This document shows positions 27,408-36,978 of a DNA stretch of 64,000 bases, piece by piece. Below the pieces are notes generated by a model. It did not search any database, was not told the DNA's origin, and was given only the letters and a program-made list of their open reading frames with translations. Source of the stretch: Pseudomonas purpurea. Its GTDB lineage: Bacteria; Pseudomonadota; Gammaproteobacteria; Pseudomonadales; Pseudomonadaceae. The translations under genes and the position numbers were made by a program. Numbering within the stretch: position 1 is the first letter of the stretch; each line of letters starts with the position of its first letter. The stretch spans positions 1,240,001 to 1,304,000 of the forward strand of contig NZ_CP150918.1 of assembly GCF_039908635.1 (NCBI RefSeq), read 5' to 3'.

Positions 27408-28589
27408 ATGACCCGTATCGGAACTCCATTGTCGCCAACCGCGACCCGCGTTTTGCTCTGTGGCTGTGGTGAGTTGGGCAAGGAAGTGGTGATCGAGCTG
27501 CAACGCCTGGGCGTTGAAGTGATTGCCGTGGATCGTTACGCCAACGCGCCGGCCATGCAGGTGGCGCATCGCAGCCACGTGATCAACATGCTCGATGGTG
27601 CGGCCCTGCGTGCCGTAATCGAAGCCGAGAAGCCGCACTTCATCGTGCCGGAAATCGAAGCCATCGCCACCGCCACGCTGGTCGAGCTGGAAGCCGAAGG
27701 CTTCACCGTGATCCCGACCGCTCGCGCTGCGCTGCTGACCATGAATCGTGAAGGCATCCGTCGCCTGGCCGCTGAAGACCTGGACCTGCCGACTTCGCCG
27801 TACCACTTCGCCGACACCTTCGAAGACTACCGCAAGGCGGTCGACGATCTGGGCTTCCCGTGCGTGGTCAAGCCGGTCATGAGTTCCTCGGGCAAGGGCC
27901 AGAGCCTGTTGCGCAGCGTCGATGACGTGCAGAAGGCCTGGGATTACGCGCAGGAAGGTGGTCGTGCCGGTAAAGGCCGGGTGATCATCGAAGGTTTCAT
28001 CGACTTCGACTACGAAATCACCTTGCTCACCGTTCGTCATGTCGGCGGCACTACCTTCTGCGCGCCGGTCGGCCATCGTCAGGAGAAGGGCGACTATCAG
28101 GAATCCTGGCAGCCGCAAGCCATGAGCCCGATTGCGCTGGCGGAATCCGAGCGTGTGGCCAAAGCCGTGACCGAGGCCCTGGGTGGGCGTGGTCTGTTTG
28201 GCGTGGAATTGTTCATCAAGGGCGATCAGGTGTGGTTCAGCGAAGTCTCGCCGCGCCCGCATGACACTGGCCTGGTGACCCTGATTTCTCAGGACCTGTC
28301 GCAGTTCGCGTTGCACGCACGCGCAATTCTCGGTTTGCCGATCCCGCTGATCCGTCAGTTCGGCCCGTCGGCGTCGGCAGTGATTCTGGTGGAAGGGCAG
28401 TCGACCCAGACCGCATTCGCCAACCTGGGTGCTGCACTGGCCGAGCCGGACACCGCGCTGCGTCTGTTTGGCAAGCCTGAAGTCAACGGTCAGCGCCGCA
28501 TGGGTGTAGCGTTGGCGCGCGATGAGTCGATTGAAGCGGCTCGCGCCAAAGCAACCCGTGCTTCCCAGGCTGTTGTCGTAGAACTTTAA
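27408..28589 (+). CDS. purT: Formate-dependent phosphoribosylglycinamide formyltransferase
   Basis: A 393-residue ATP-grasp enzyme making formyl-GAR from GAR, formate and ATP in purine synthesis, an alternative to folate-dependent PurN. The N-terminal [20 protein letters not shown] binds substrate, [16 protein letters not shown] is the ATP-grasp loop and [14 protein letters not shown] closes the active site. Length and ends match PurT. It is followed by a REP pair shared with the convergent transporter gene. Confidence 0.97.
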   Translation: MTRIGTPLSPTATRVLLCGCGELGKEVVIELQRLGVEVIAVDRYANAPAMQVAHRSHVINMLDGAALRAVIEAEKPHFIVPEIEAIATATLVELEAEGFTVIPTARAALLTMNREGIRRLAAEDLDLPTSPYHFADTFEDYRKAVDDLGFPCVVKPVMSSSGKGQSLLRSVDDVQKAWDYAQEGGRAGKGRVIIEGFIDFDYEITLLTVRHVGGTTFCAPVGHRQEKGDYQESWQPQAMSPIALAESERVAKAVTEALGGRGLFGVELFIKGDQVWFSEVSPRPHDTGLVTLISQDLSQFALHARAILGLPIPLIRQFGPSASAVILVEGQSTQTAFANLGAALAEPDTALRLFGKPEVNGQRRMGVALARDESIEAARAKATRASQAVVVEL

Positions 28590-28602
28590 CCGCGTCGCGG
28601 CT

Positions 28603-28693
28603 ATCGCGAGCAAGCTCGCTCCCACATTGGATTTGGGTGTACACAAAATCTGTGACCAACCGAGAATCCTGTGGGAGCGAGCTTGCTCGCGAT
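28603..28693. repeat. REP pair, GTGGGAGCGAGC family, outward orientation
   Basis: Two inverted copies (ATCGCGAGCAAGCTCGCTCC and its complement) lie between convergent purT and the MHS transporter gene, in the opposite arrangement to the pair at 6181. Probably a bidirectional transcript end. Confidence 0.88.
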
Positions 28694-28702
28694 GCTCTTG
28701 CT

Positions 28703-30016
28703 TTAAGAGACCTGATTCAAATCGTTATGCCGCGTTTCCTTCAGGCACAGCACGGCGATCAAGCTCAGCACCGCTGCCGCTGACACATACCCGCCCACCC
28801 AGTTCAAACCGCCCATCGCCACCAGCTTCTGGGCGAAGAACGGTGCCGCCGACGCCCCGACAATGCCGCCCAGGTTGTAAGCCGCCGATGCGCCGGTATA
28901 CCGCACATGAGTGGGGAACAGCTCCGGCAGCAATGCACCCATCGGCGCGAATGTCACGCCCATCAAAAACAGCTCGATGCACAGGAATAGCGCCACGCCC
29001 CACGTCGAGCCTTGGGTCAGCAGCGGCTCCATGGTGAAGCCCGAGAGAATCGCCAGAACGCTCCCGATGATCAGTACCGGTTTGCGCCCGAAACGGTCGC
29101 TCGCCCAGGCTGACAACGGTGTTGCCGCCGCCATGAACAGCACCGCAAAGCACAGCAGGCCGAGGAAGGTTTCACGGCTGTAACCCAGGGTTGAAACGCC
29201 GTAGCTCAGGGAAAACACCGTCGAGATATAGAACAGTGCGTAGCACACCACCATCGCCGCTGCGCCCAGCAGCATTGGCGCCCAATACTGGCTGAACAGC
29301 TCGACCAGCGGGATTTTCACCCGTTCCTGGCGGGCGACCGCGTTGGCGAACACCGGGGTCTCGTGCAGTTTCAGGCGCACATACAGGCCGACCATCACCA
29401 GCGCCGCGCTGAGCAGGAACGGAATCCGCCAGCCCCACGAGCGGAACTGCTCGTCGTCGAGGGTCATGGCCAGGGTCAGGAACAGCCCGTTGGCGGCGAG
29501 AAAACCGATCGAAGGGCCGAGCTGCGGGAACATGCCAAACCAGGCGCGCTTGCCCTTGGGGGCGTTTTCGGTGGCGAGCAATGCCGCGCCGCCCCATTCG
29601 CCGCCGAGCCCAAGGCCCTGGCCGAAGCGCAACACGCACAAGAGGATCGGGGCCCAGGCGCCAATGCTGTCGTAACCCGGCAGTACGCCGATCAATGTGG
29701 TGCAGACGCCCATCAACAGTAAGGACGCGACCAAGGTCGATTTGCGCCCGATGCGGTCGCCGAAGTGGCCGAACAGGGCTGAGCCCAATGGCCGGGCCAG
29801 GAAGGCGATACCGAAGGTCAGGAAGGCCGAGAGCATCTGGGCGGTGCCGGAGGTCTGCGGAAAGAACACCGGGCCGATCACCAGTGCGGCGGCAGTGGCG
29901 TAGACGTAGAAGTCGTAGAACTCGATGGCGGTGCCAATGAAACTCGCCGTGGCGACGCGCGTGGCGGAGTTCGTTGGTTGGGCAGGCGCAGTGTCGCTGT
30001 AAGTGCTCGTCGTCAT
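28703..30016 (-). CDS. MFS transporter, metabolite:H+ symporter (MHS) type
   Basis: A 437-residue, 12-helix inner-membrane transporter. The MHS subfamily is shown by FIGTAIEFYDFYVYATAAAL at the start, the loop GHFGDRIGRKSTL, GLGGEWGGAALLATENAP and LLPELFPTHVRYTGASAAYN. Substrates of relatives are small organic acids or compatible solutes (for example citrate, alpha-ketoglutarate, proline/betaine); the sequence does not decide. ATG 30016 has AGGG about 8 bases upstream; an in-frame GTG lies 7 codons earlier. Confidence 0.87.
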   Translation of the reverse strand: MTTSTYSDTAPAQPTNSATRVATASFIGTAIEFYDFYVYATAAALVIGPVFFPQTSGTAQMLSAFLTFGIAFLARPLGSALFGHFGDRIGRKSTLVASLLLMGVCTTLIGVLPGYDSIGAWAPILLCVLRFGQGLGLGGEWGGAALLATENAPKGKRAWFGMFPQLGPSIGFLAANGLFLTLAMTLDDEQFRSWGWRIPFLLSAALVMVGLYVRLKLHETPVFANAVARQERVKIPLVELFSQYWAPMLLGAAAMVVCYALFYISTVFSLSYGVSTLGYSRETFLGLLCFAVLFMAAATPLSAWASDRFGRKPVLIIGSVLAILSGFTMEPLLTQGSTWGVALFLCIELFLMGVTFAPMGALLPELFPTHVRYTGASAAYNLGGIVGASAAPFFAQKLVAMGGLNWVGGYVSAAAVLSLIAVLCLKETRHNDLNQVS

Positions 30017-30263
30017 GCAGTTATCCCTGACAGTCATGTGCTCCCGTGGAGCGAATTATTATGGTTGAAACACCCAGGGATGTGGGTTTGCGCAGGCGCC
30101 GCGCAAGGTAGGAGCGGTCGCCAGTTGAGCGCGGAAGGATCTGAAGGACTGACCGTACACGTCATGTGCGGGTAGCACGCGGCACGGCGGGGCTTGGGTA
30201 AGCGTTTCGATTATAGGAAGGTGGCTAACGATTCAACAAGGGGCAAGGCATGGCGATGGTTTT

Positions 30264-30396
30264 TGTGGCGAGGAAGCTTGCTCCCGCGCGGGCGTGCAGC
30301 GGCCGCAAATCGGTTGAATGCGTTCTTTCAGGGGAGTCGTGGTGTCTGGGATTGGGCCTGTTTCGCAGTCCAGCGGGAGCAAGCTCCCTCGCCACA
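30264..30396. repeat. REP pair, GTGGCGAGGAAGC/GGGAGC family
   Basis: Inverted copies between the MHS gene start and the CorB-like gene end. The left copy has GAAGC in place of GGAGC, giving a mismatch in its own hairpin. The 390 bases from 30017 to 30406 hold nothing else recognisable. Confidence 0.85.
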
Positions 30397-30406
30397 GGAA
30401 ACGCTG

Positions 30407-31654
30407 TCAGATTTTGGAGAGGTCCGGCACTGAAGAGGTATGCCAGATCAGCACCCGACTGACACGGTTGTCCTCGGTTTCGAGGATTTCCAGGCGATAT
30501 CGACCAATTTTCAGGCATACCGCGCAATCGGGGATGGTTTCCAGCGCTTCGGTCACCAACCCGTTGAGGGTTTTCGGGCCGTCGCTGGGCAGGTGCCAGC
30601 CAAGGCTCTTGTTCAGCTCGCGAATGGACGCCGCGCCGTCGATCACCAGTCGGCCATCGGCCTGGGGGTGAATGTGCGGGTTGTCGAGGCTGTGTTCGCT
30701 TTCGAATTCGCCGACGATCTCTTCCAGAATGTCTTCCAGCGTCACGATGCCCAGCACTTCGCCGTATTCGTCGACCACCATGCCCAGGCGCCGCTGCTGC
30801 TTGTGGAAGTTCAGCAGTTGCAGTTGCAGCGGGGTACTTTCAGGCACGAAATACGGTTCGTGGCAGGCCGCGAGCAAGGCTTGCGGGGTCAGGCTGGCGT
30901 CGGGCAGCAAGTGACGGATCTGCCGGGTGTTGAGCACGGCTTCGACCTGGTTGATGTCGCTGTGAAACACCGGCAGCCGCGTGCGTTTGGTGGCGCGCAG
31001 TTGCTCGATGATTTCGGCGATCGGGTCATCGAGGTTGATGCCGTCCACTTCGCTGCGCGGCACCAGAATGTCGTTGACCGTGATGTTGTCCAGCGCATGA
31101 ATGCCCGAGAGGGCGTGTGGGCGGCAGCTCGCGTGTTCGTGATCGGCCTCGTTGCCTTGCGCGGCTGGCGGCTCGTCGTCGCTTTGCTGGACGACCTTGA
31201 CCTTGCGCGCCAGCGGCTTGAGCAGCAACTGGCTGATGCCGTTGAACAGCCACGCGGCCGGGTAGATGATTTTCAACGGAACGCCGAGCAGGCCGTTGCC
31301 CAGCGCCAGAATGGCTTCCGGGTAACGATTGGCAAGGGTGCGCGGCAGGTAATCGGCAAATATCAGCAATGTGCTACCCGCGATCAGGCAGGCCAGCCAC
31401 GGGCCGTTTTCGGCCCAGCTGAACACCGCCAGCAACGTGCTGATGACCACCACCAGCGTGCGGCACAAGGTATTGCAAAGGATCAGGCTATTGAGCGGGA
31501 AGCTCAGCCTGGCGACCGGTTTGTCGCCAGAGCGCGATGCGGTGCGCTGAGCCAGCAGCAGTTGCTGGGCGGTTTCGATGGCGGTAAATAGCCCCGACCA
31601 TAGAATCAGCAGGGCCAGCACGGCGAGGAGCGGCCCCAGGGGCAAGTTATCCAT
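30407..31654 (-). CDS. CorB/HlyC-CorC-type transporter (DUF21, CBS pair)
   Basis: A 415-residue membrane protein. An N-terminal DUF21/CNNM membrane domain (about residues 1-150, four hydrophobic stretches) is followed by two CBS domains (about 185-310, with DILVPRSEVDGI and VDEYGEVLGIVTLEDILEEIVGE) and a C-terminal CorC_HlyC domain. Homologues bind Mg-ATP through the CBS pair and export magnesium or cobalt. It lies 12 bases after the CcsA-like gene on the same strand and is likely co-transcribed with it. Confidence 0.9.
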   Translation of the reverse strand: MDNLPLGPLLAVLALLILWSGLFTAIETAQQLLLAQRTASRSGDKPVARLSFPLNSLILCNTLCRTLVVVISTLLAVFSWAENGPWLACLIAGSTLLIFADYLPRTLANRYPEAILALGNGLLGVPLKIIYPAAWLFNGISQLLLKPLARKVKVVQQSDDEPPAAQGNEADHEHASCRPHALSGIHALDNITVNDILVPRSEVDGINLDDPIAEIIEQLRATKRTRLPVFHSDINQVEAVLNTRQIRHLLPDASLTPQALLAACHEPYFVPESTPLQLQLLNFHKQQRRLGMVVDEYGEVLGIVTLEDILEEIVGEFESEHSLDNPHIHPQADGRLVIDGAASIRELNKSLGWHLPSDGPKTLNGLVTEALETIPDCAVCLKIGRYRLEILETEDNRVSRVLIWHTSSVPDLSKI

Positions 31655-31666
31655 AACAAACGCCCG

Positions 31667-32479
31667 TCAGATGTGCAGAATGAATTCGCGGACCAGCTTG
31701 CTGCCGAAATAGGCCAGCATCAGCAGGCAGAAACCGGCGAGGGTCCAGCGAATCGCCTTGTGGCCGCGCCAGCCAAGATGATTACGGCCCCACAGCAGCA
31801 CGCTGAACACGATCCAGGCCAGGCACGCCAGCAGGGTTTTGTGCACCAGATGCTGGGCAAACAGGTTTTCGACGAACAGCCAGCCGGAGATCAGCGACAG
31901 CGAGAGCAACGTCCAGCCGGCCCAGAGGAAGCCGAACAACAGGCTTTCCATGGTTTGCAGCGGCGGAAAGTTCTTGATCAGCCCGGAGGGGTGCTTGTGC
32001 TTGAGCTGATGATCCTGCACCAGCAGCAGCAAGGCCTGGAACACCGCGATAGTGAACATGCCGTAGGCCAGGATCGACAGCAGGATGTGGGCGAGAATGC
32101 CCGGCTCCTCGTCGATCACCTGCACCGTGCCCGTCGGCGCGAACTGCGCCAGCAGCACCGTCGCCAATCCCAGCGGGAGCAGCAACACCAGCAGGTTTTC
32201 TACCGGAATGCGCGAGCAGGCCAGCAACGTCAGGGCAATCACTGCGACGGCGATCAGGCTGGCGGCGTTGAAAAAGTCCAGGCCGAGCCCCGCAGGCGTC
32301 ATCAGGTGCGTGAAAAGGCTGGCGCTGTGGGCCAGCAAGGCGAGTACGCCGAGCGTGACCAGCAGGCGTTTGTTCGCCTTGGCGCCTTTGGCCAGACGTG
32401 TGCCTTGGTAGGCAGTCGCAGCGGCATATAAGCAGGCGGCGGCGAGGGTGGTGAGCAAACTGGGTGACAAGGGGAGCAT
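31667..32479 (-). CDS. CcsA/YpjD-type inner-membrane protein
   Basis: A 270-residue protein with about eight membrane helices. It belongs to the cytochrome c assembly (CcsA/CcmC) superfamily branch often called YpjD: the conserved ILAHILLSILAYGMFTIAVFQA and a long C-terminal region with GWLFVENLFAQHLVHKT carry the histidines typical of haem handling. The exact role is unknown. ATG 32479 has AGGA just upstream; a start 19 codons earlier lies in non-family sequence. It is divergent from ffh. Confidence 0.88.
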   Translation of the reverse strand: MLPLSPSLLTTLAAACLYAAATAYQGTRLAKGAKANKRLLVTLGVLALLAHSASLFTHLMTPAGLGLDFFNAASLIAVAVIALTLLACSRIPVENLLVLLLPLGLATVLLAQFAPTGTVQVIDEEPGILAHILLSILAYGMFTIAVFQALLLLVQDHQLKHKHPSGLIKNFPPLQTMESLLFGFLWAGWTLLSLSLISGWLFVENLFAQHLVHKTLLACLAWIVFSVLLWGRNHLGWRGHKAIRWTLAGFCLLMLAYFGSKLVREFILHI

Positions 32480-32687
32480 AAATCCTGTTAGGCAGACCCG
32501 AAAGGCGCTGAGTTTGGCATAGAACCGGCGCAGCACGAAAGACTGTAGAACCAGACGGCGGGTGTGCGCCAGACGCAGTCTTCGCTATAATCCGCGACCT
32601 GCCCACGCCGCAGGCTCGCCGAGCACATGTTTTTCACGGTCTGGGCCGCCATTACCTCGGTCTCCATAGGGCCTGAAAGGATCGCGC

Positions 32688-34064
32688 ATGTTTGAAAACT
32701 TAACCGACCGTCTCTCGCAGACGCTGCGCCATGTCACCGGCAAGGCCAAGCTGACCGAGGACAATATCAAAGACACCCTGCGTGAAGTGCGCATGGCGTT
32801 GCTCGAAGCCGACGTCGCCTTGCCGGTGGTCAAAGACTTCGTCAATTCGGTCAAGGAGCGCGCTGTCGGCACCGAGGTGTCGCGCAGCCTGACGCCGGGC
32901 CAGGCCTTCGTGAAGATCGTTCAGGCCGAACTCGAAAGCCTGATGGGCGCGGCCAACGAAGATTTGAACCTGAGTGCCGTGCCGCCGGCCGTCGTTTTGA
33001 TGGCCGGTCTGCAAGGCGCGGGTAAAACCACCACCGCGGGCAAACTGGCGCGCTTCCTTAAAGAGCGCAAGAAGAAGTCGGTCATGCTGGTTTCCGCGGA
33101 CGTTTACCGTCCGGCGGCGATCAAGCAGCTGGAAATGCTGGCCGGTGAAGTGGGCGTTACCTTCTTCCCGTCCGACCTGAGCCAGAAGCCGGTCGACATC
33201 GCGCAAGCGGCTATTAAAGAAGCAAAGCTTAAATTCATTGATGTGGTCATCGTCGATACCGCCGGTCGCCTGCACATCGACGAAGAGATGATGGGCGAGA
33301 TCAAGGCGTTGCATGCCGCGATCAACCCGGTCGAAACGCTGTTCGTGGTCGACGCCATGACCGGCCAGGACGCCGCCAACACGGCCAAGGCCTTTGGCGA
33401 TGCGCTGCCGCTGACCGGTGTGATCCTGACCAAGGTCGACGGTGACGCCCGTGGTGGTGCCGCGCTGTCGGTACGTGCAATCACCGGCAAGCCGATCAAG
33501 TTCATCGGTATGGGCGAGAAGAGCGAAGCGCTCGAACCGTTCCACCCGGAGCGTATCGCTTCGCGCATCCTGGGTATGGGCGACGTGCTCAGCCTGATCG
33601 AGCAGGCTGAGGCGACCCTCGACAAGGACAAGGCCGACAAACTGGCCAAGAAGCTGAAAAAGGGTAAAGGCTTCGACCTCGAAGACTTCCGCGATCAGCT
33701 GCAACAAATGAAGAACATGGGCGGCCTCGGCGGTCTCATGGACAAACTGCCGAACATCGGCGGCGTGAACCTGGCCCAAATGGGCAATGCCCAGGGCGCG
33801 GCAGAGAAGCAGTTCAAGCAGATGGAAGCCATCATCAACTCCATGACCCCGGCCGAGCGCCGCGACCCTGAGCTGATCAGCGGTTCGCGCAAACGCCGGA
33901 TCGCCATGGGTTCCGGCACTCAGGTGCAGGACATCGGTCGCTTGATCAAGCAGCACAAGCAGATGCAGAAGATGATGAAGAAATTCTCCGCCAAGGGCGG
34001 AATGGCCAAAATGATGCGCGGCATGGGCGGTATGTTGCCCGGCGGCGGCATGCCGAAAATGTAA
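32688..34064 (+). CDS. ffh: Signal recognition particle protein Ffh
   Basis: A 458-residue SRP54 GTPase. The N domain covers about residues 1-90, the G domain 95-295 with P-loop GLQGAGKTTTAGK, DTAGRLHIDE and TKVDGDARGG, and the C-terminal methionine-rich M domain about 325-435, which binds signal peptides and 4.5S RNA and ends in a Gly/Met-rich tail. It targets nascent membrane proteins to FtsY and the translocon. A good -10 (TATAAT, 32586-32591) lies about 100 bases upstream. Confidence 0.97.
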   Translation: MFENLTDRLSQTLRHVTGKAKLTEDNIKDTLREVRMALLEADVALPVVKDFVNSVKERAVGTEVSRSLTPGQAFVKIVQAELESLMGAANEDLNLSAVPPAVVLMAGLQGAGKTTTAGKLARFLKERKKKSVMLVSADVYRPAAIKQLEMLAGEVGVTFFPSDLSQKPVDIAQAAIKEAKLKFIDVVIVDTAGRLHIDEEMMGEIKALHAAINPVETLFVVDAMTGQDAANTAKAFGDALPLTGVILTKVDGDARGGAALSVRAITGKPIKFIGMGEKSEALEPFHPERIASRILGMGDVLSLIEQAEATLDKDKADKLAKKLKKGKGFDLEDFRDQLQQMKNMGGLGGLMDKLPNIGGVNLAQMGNAQGAAEKQFKQMEAIINSMTPAERRDPELISGSRKRRIAMGSGTQVQDIGRLIKQHKQMQKMMKKFSAKGGMAKMMRGMGGMLPGGGMPKM

Positions 34065-34094
34065 AGATTTCGCGTCGGCAGTCATGTCGACGCG

Positions 34095-34114
34095 GCCCCA
34101 CACGGACGTGGGGC
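34095..34114 (+). terminator. Hairpin after ffh
   Basis: GCCCCAC-ACGGAC-GTGGGGC, 31 bases after the stop. No T-tract follows, so termination by it alone is uncertain. Confidence 0.45.
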
Positions 34115-34214
34115 ACACAGCAGGCCCGCATTGGCGGGGCGCTGACTCGCCGTTGTTCGCAACGGCTCTATAGCAAATCTGGATGGCATGCCGATAGGCG
34201 CCGGAAAAAGACAT

Positions 34215-34242
34215 TTGCAAAAGTCCGGATATTCCTTAGAAT
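34215..34242 (+). promoter_or_regulatory. Sigma-70-type promoter for the rpsP operon
   Basis: TTGCAA (34215-34220) and TAGAAT (34237-34242) are 16 bases apart and sit about 70 bases before rpsP. The position and quality fit the main promoter of the ribosomal operon. Confidence 0.55.
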
Positions 34243-34314
34243 ATGCGGCCTTTCGGGCACCTATGCCCGCTGTGCATTTAGATTTGCAGCACCGACTACA
34301 GGAACTATGTTCAC

Positions 34315-34566
34315 ATGCTAACAATCCGTCTTGCCCTTGGCGGCTCCAAAAAGCGCCCGTTCTACCACTTGACCGTAACCGACAGCCGCAACCCGCGCGA
34401 CGGTTCGCACAAAGAACAGGTTGGTTTCTTCAACCCTGTTGCTCGTGGTCAAGAAGTCCGTCTGTCCGTGAACCAAGAGCGCGTAGCCTACTGGCTGAGC
34501 GTTGGTGCACAACCTTCTGAGCGCGTTGCTCAGTTGCTGAAGGAATCTGCTAAGGCTGCAGCCTGA
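34315..34566 (+). CDS. rpsP: 30S ribosomal protein S16
   Basis: An 83-residue basic protein beginning [19 protein letters not shown], the typical S16 N-terminus, with [21 protein letters not shown] in the middle. It is an early 30S assembly protein. First gene of rpsP-rimM-trmD-rplS; rimM follows after 5 bases. Confidence 0.98.
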   Translation: MLTIRLALGGSKKRPFYHLTVTDSRNPRDGSHKEQVGFFNPVARGQEVRLSVNQERVAYWLSVGAQPSERVAQLLKESAKAAA

Positions 34567-34571
34567 GCAAT

Positions 34572-35111
34572 ATGAACGCCACGCCCGCCAATGCTGATGA
34601 TTTGATCGTTATCGGCAAGATTTATTCGATCCACGGCGTTCGCGGCGAAGTGAAGGTCTTTTCCTTTACTGATCCGATTGGAAACCTGTTGGACTACAAA
34701 ACCTGGACGCTCAAGCGCGAAGGCGACGTACGGCAGGTAGAGCTGGTCAGCGGCCGTGTACATAACGGCAAGTTCCTGGTCACAAAGCTCAAAGGTCTCG
34801 ATGACCGTGAAGAAGCTCGTCTTCTGGCCGGTTTTGAAATCTGCGTGCCGCGTAACCTGTTTCCTGATCTGACCGACGGCGAGTACTACTGGTACCAGCT
34901 GGAAGGTCTGAAGGTTATCGACCACCTTGGGCAATTGCTCGGGAAGATCGATCACCTGCTGGAGACTGGCTCGAACGATGTCATGGTGGTCAAACCTTGC
35001 GCTGGCAGCCTGGATGATCGCGAACGCCTGTTGCCCTATACAGAGCAATGCGTGTTGGCTGTCGACCTCGCAGCAGGCGAGATGAAGGTGGATTGGGACG
35101 CGGACTTCTAA
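34572..35111 (+). CDS. rimM: Ribosome maturation factor RimM
   Basis: A 179-residue 16S rRNA processing factor that binds S19 during maturation of the 30S head. The N-terminal RimM barrel has [20 protein letters not shown], and a C-terminal PRC-barrel starts near [15 protein letters not shown] with [18 protein letters not shown]. The stop is 2 bases from the trmD start, so translation is coupled. Confidence 0.97.
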   Translation: MNATPANADDLIVIGKIYSIHGVRGEVKVFSFTDPIGNLLDYKTWTLKREGDVRQVELVSGRVHNGKFLVTKLKGLDDREEARLLAGFEICVPRNLFPDLTDGEYYWYQLEGLKVIDHLGQLLGKIDHLLETGSNDVMVVKPCAGSLDDRERLLPYTEQCVLAVDLAAGEMKVDWDADF

Positions 35112-35113
35112 GC

Positions 35114-35866
35114 GTGGCTAACTTGCGCGTAGAAGTGATCAGTTTGTTTCCCGAGATGTTTTCCGCCATCAGCGACTACGGCATCACCAGTCGCGCGGTG
35201 AAACAGGGGCTCTTGCAGCTGACCTGTTGGAATCCGCGAGACTACACAACGGATCGACATCACACTGTGGACGATCGCCCATTTGGCGGTGGCCCGGGCA
35301 TGGTGATGAAGATCAAGCCCCTGGAAGACGCCCTGGTTCAGGCCAAGGCAGCAGCCGGGGAGGCGGCGAAGGTAATTTACCTGTCGCCCCAAGGCCGTCA
35401 ACTGACTCAGTCGGCGGTACGCGAGTTGGCGAATGAGGGTGCACTAATCCTGATTGCCGGCCGCTATGAAGGCATTGACGAGCGTTTTATTGATGCTCAT
35501 GTCGATGAAGAGTGGTCGATTGGTGACTATGTACTGTCTGGCGGCGAGCTGCCGGCGATGGTCCTGATTGACGCGGTTACACGACTGCTGCCTGGAGCTT
35601 TAGGGCATGCGGACTCCGCCGAGGAAGATTCCTTTACGGATGGTCTGCTGGATTGCCCGCATTACACCCGACCGGAGGTGTATGCGGATCAGCGTGTTCC
35701 CGACGTGTTGCTAAGTGGCAATCACGCGCATATCCGGCGTTGGCGTTTACAGCAGTCCCTTGGTAGGACCTTTGAACGACGCGCCGATCTTCTGGAAAGC
35801 CGCTCGCTTTCTGGAGAAGAGAAGAAGCTGCTCGAGGAATACATCCGCGAGCGGGACGATAGTTAA
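35114..35866 (+). CDS. trmD: tRNA (guanine-37-N1)-methyltransferase
   Basis: A 250-residue SPOUT methyltransferase that makes m1G37 in tRNA and prevents +1 frameshifting. Visible: [12 protein letters not shown] at the start, the substrate loop [12 protein letters not shown], the trefoil-knot segments [11 protein letters not shown] and [14 protein letters not shown], and [22 protein letters not shown] 35114 is chosen since it gives the normal length and lies directly after rimM. Confidence 0.97.
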   Translation: MANLRVEVISLFPEMFSAISDYGITSRAVKQGLLQLTCWNPRDYTTDRHHTVDDRPFGGGPGMVMKIKPLEDALVQAKAAAGEAAKVIYLSPQGRQLTQSAVRELANEGALILIAGRYEGIDERFIDAHVDEEWSIGDYVLSGGELPAMVLIDAVTRLLPGALGHADSAEEDSFTDGLLDCPHYTRPEVYADQRVPDVLLSGNHAHIRRWRLQQSLGRTFERRADLLESRSLSGEEKKLLEEYIRERDDS

Positions 35867-35911
35867 CAACGTATCGATGGTAAATCCGACGATTTACCTT
35901 AGGAGCACAGC

Positions 35912-36262
35912 ATGACTAACAAAATCATCCTTGCACTCGAAGCAGAGCAGATGACCAAAGAGATCCCTACCTTTGCCCCGGGCGACACCATTGTCGTTCA
36001 GGTGAAAGTGAAGGAAGGCGACCGTTCGCGTCTGCAAGCGTTCGAAGGCGTTGTAATCGCCAAGCGTAACCGCGGCGTTAACAGTGCATTCACCGTTCGT
36101 AAAATCTCCAACGGTGTTGGCGTAGAGCGTACTTTCCAGACCTACAGCCCGCAAATCGACAGCATGGCTGTCAAGCGTCGCGGTGACGTACGTAAAGCCA
36201 AGCTGTACTACCTGCGTGACCTGTCGGGTAAAGCAGCTCGCATCAAGGAAAAACTGGCTTAA
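35912..36262 (+). CDS. rplS: 50S ribosomal protein L19
   Basis: A 116-residue ribosomal protein at the 30S-50S interface. The family segments [40 protein letters not shown] and [15 protein letters not shown] are all present. Last gene of the operon, with an intrinsic terminator immediately downstream. Confidence 0.98.
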
Positions 36263-36280
36263 GTCCAGCTTCCGATGCAG

Positions 36281-36308
36281 AAAAAAGCAGCCTACGGGCT
36301 GCTTTTTT
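36281..36308 (+). terminator. Intrinsic terminator after rplS
   Basis: AAAAAAGCAGCC-TAC-GGGCTGCTTTTTT, a compact stem with flanking A and T runs. It closes the rpsP operon. Confidence 0.95.
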
Positions 36309-36353
36309 GTTGCCCGTCATTTATCCACAGCATTTTTGTTTCAGGCCAGACCC

Positions 36354-36767
36354 ATGACCCTCCGTGACCAGGAAATCGAACGCCGCACCGAACTCTCGGT
36401 GACCCGCGTGACCAAGGCTGTATTTCCGCCGACCACCAATCACCACAACACACTGTTCGGCGGCACTGCGCTGGCCTGGATGGATGAAGTGTCCTTCATC
36501 ACCGCGACCCGTTTCTGTCGCTTGCCGCTGGTGACCGTGTCCACCGACCGCATCGACTTCAATCACGCGATCCCGGCCGGTTCTATCGTCGAGTTGGTCG
36601 GGCGAGTGATCAAGGTCGGTAACACCAGCCTCAAGGTCGAGGTTGAAGTCTTCGTCGAGAGCATGAGTTGCGACAGTCGCGAGAAGGCCATTCATGGGCA
36701 GTTCAGCTTTGTCGCGATTGATGACGACAAGCGGCCAGTGCCAGTGCTTCCGGGGTTTTCGGCCTGA
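36354..36767 (+). CDS. Acyl-CoA thioesterase, hotdog fold (YciA-like)
   Basis: A 137-residue single hotdog domain. The motif TNHHNTLFGGTALAWMDEVSF carries the catalytic acidic residue seen in YciA and BACH-type thioesterases, followed by VSTDRIDFNHAIPAGSIVELVGRV. It probably hydrolyses acyl-CoAs in the cytoplasm; chain-length preference cannot be read. ATG 36354 gives the family length. It stands alone between the ribosomal operon and xerD. Confidence 0.9.
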   Translation: MTLRDQEIERRTELSVTRVTKAVFPPTTNHHNTLFGGTALAWMDEVSFITATRFCRLPLVTVSTDRIDFNHAIPAGSIVELVGRVIKVGNTSLKVEVEVFVESMSCDSREKAIHGQFSFVAIDDDKRPVPVLPGFSA

Positions 36768-36978
36768 CACAAGACCGAGTTGCGGCCATCAGGCGCCAAG
36801 CCAGCCAATGGCAATCCAGTGCTGTTGCGCCAGTACCGCCAGAGGCCAACACAATCTGCTGTCCGTTCATCAAGGCTCCCTGTTCCTTGATCCGGCGGGC
36901 TATGAAAGACTAGTGGCGCTTCCTCCCGTTCACTATCTATTTAAGCGCAGGCCCAGAGCCTGCGTGTCTTGAGTGCCC

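Noticed and set aside
29581..29940. Arg-rich frames opposite the MHS transporter gene
   Set aside because: Low-complexity Arg/Pro composition, antisense to a recognised transporter.
36694..36972. A 92-codon frame between the thioesterase and xerD genes
   Set aside because: It starts inside the thioesterase gene, has no ribosome binding site and no protein-like features; the spacer more likely holds the xerD promoter.
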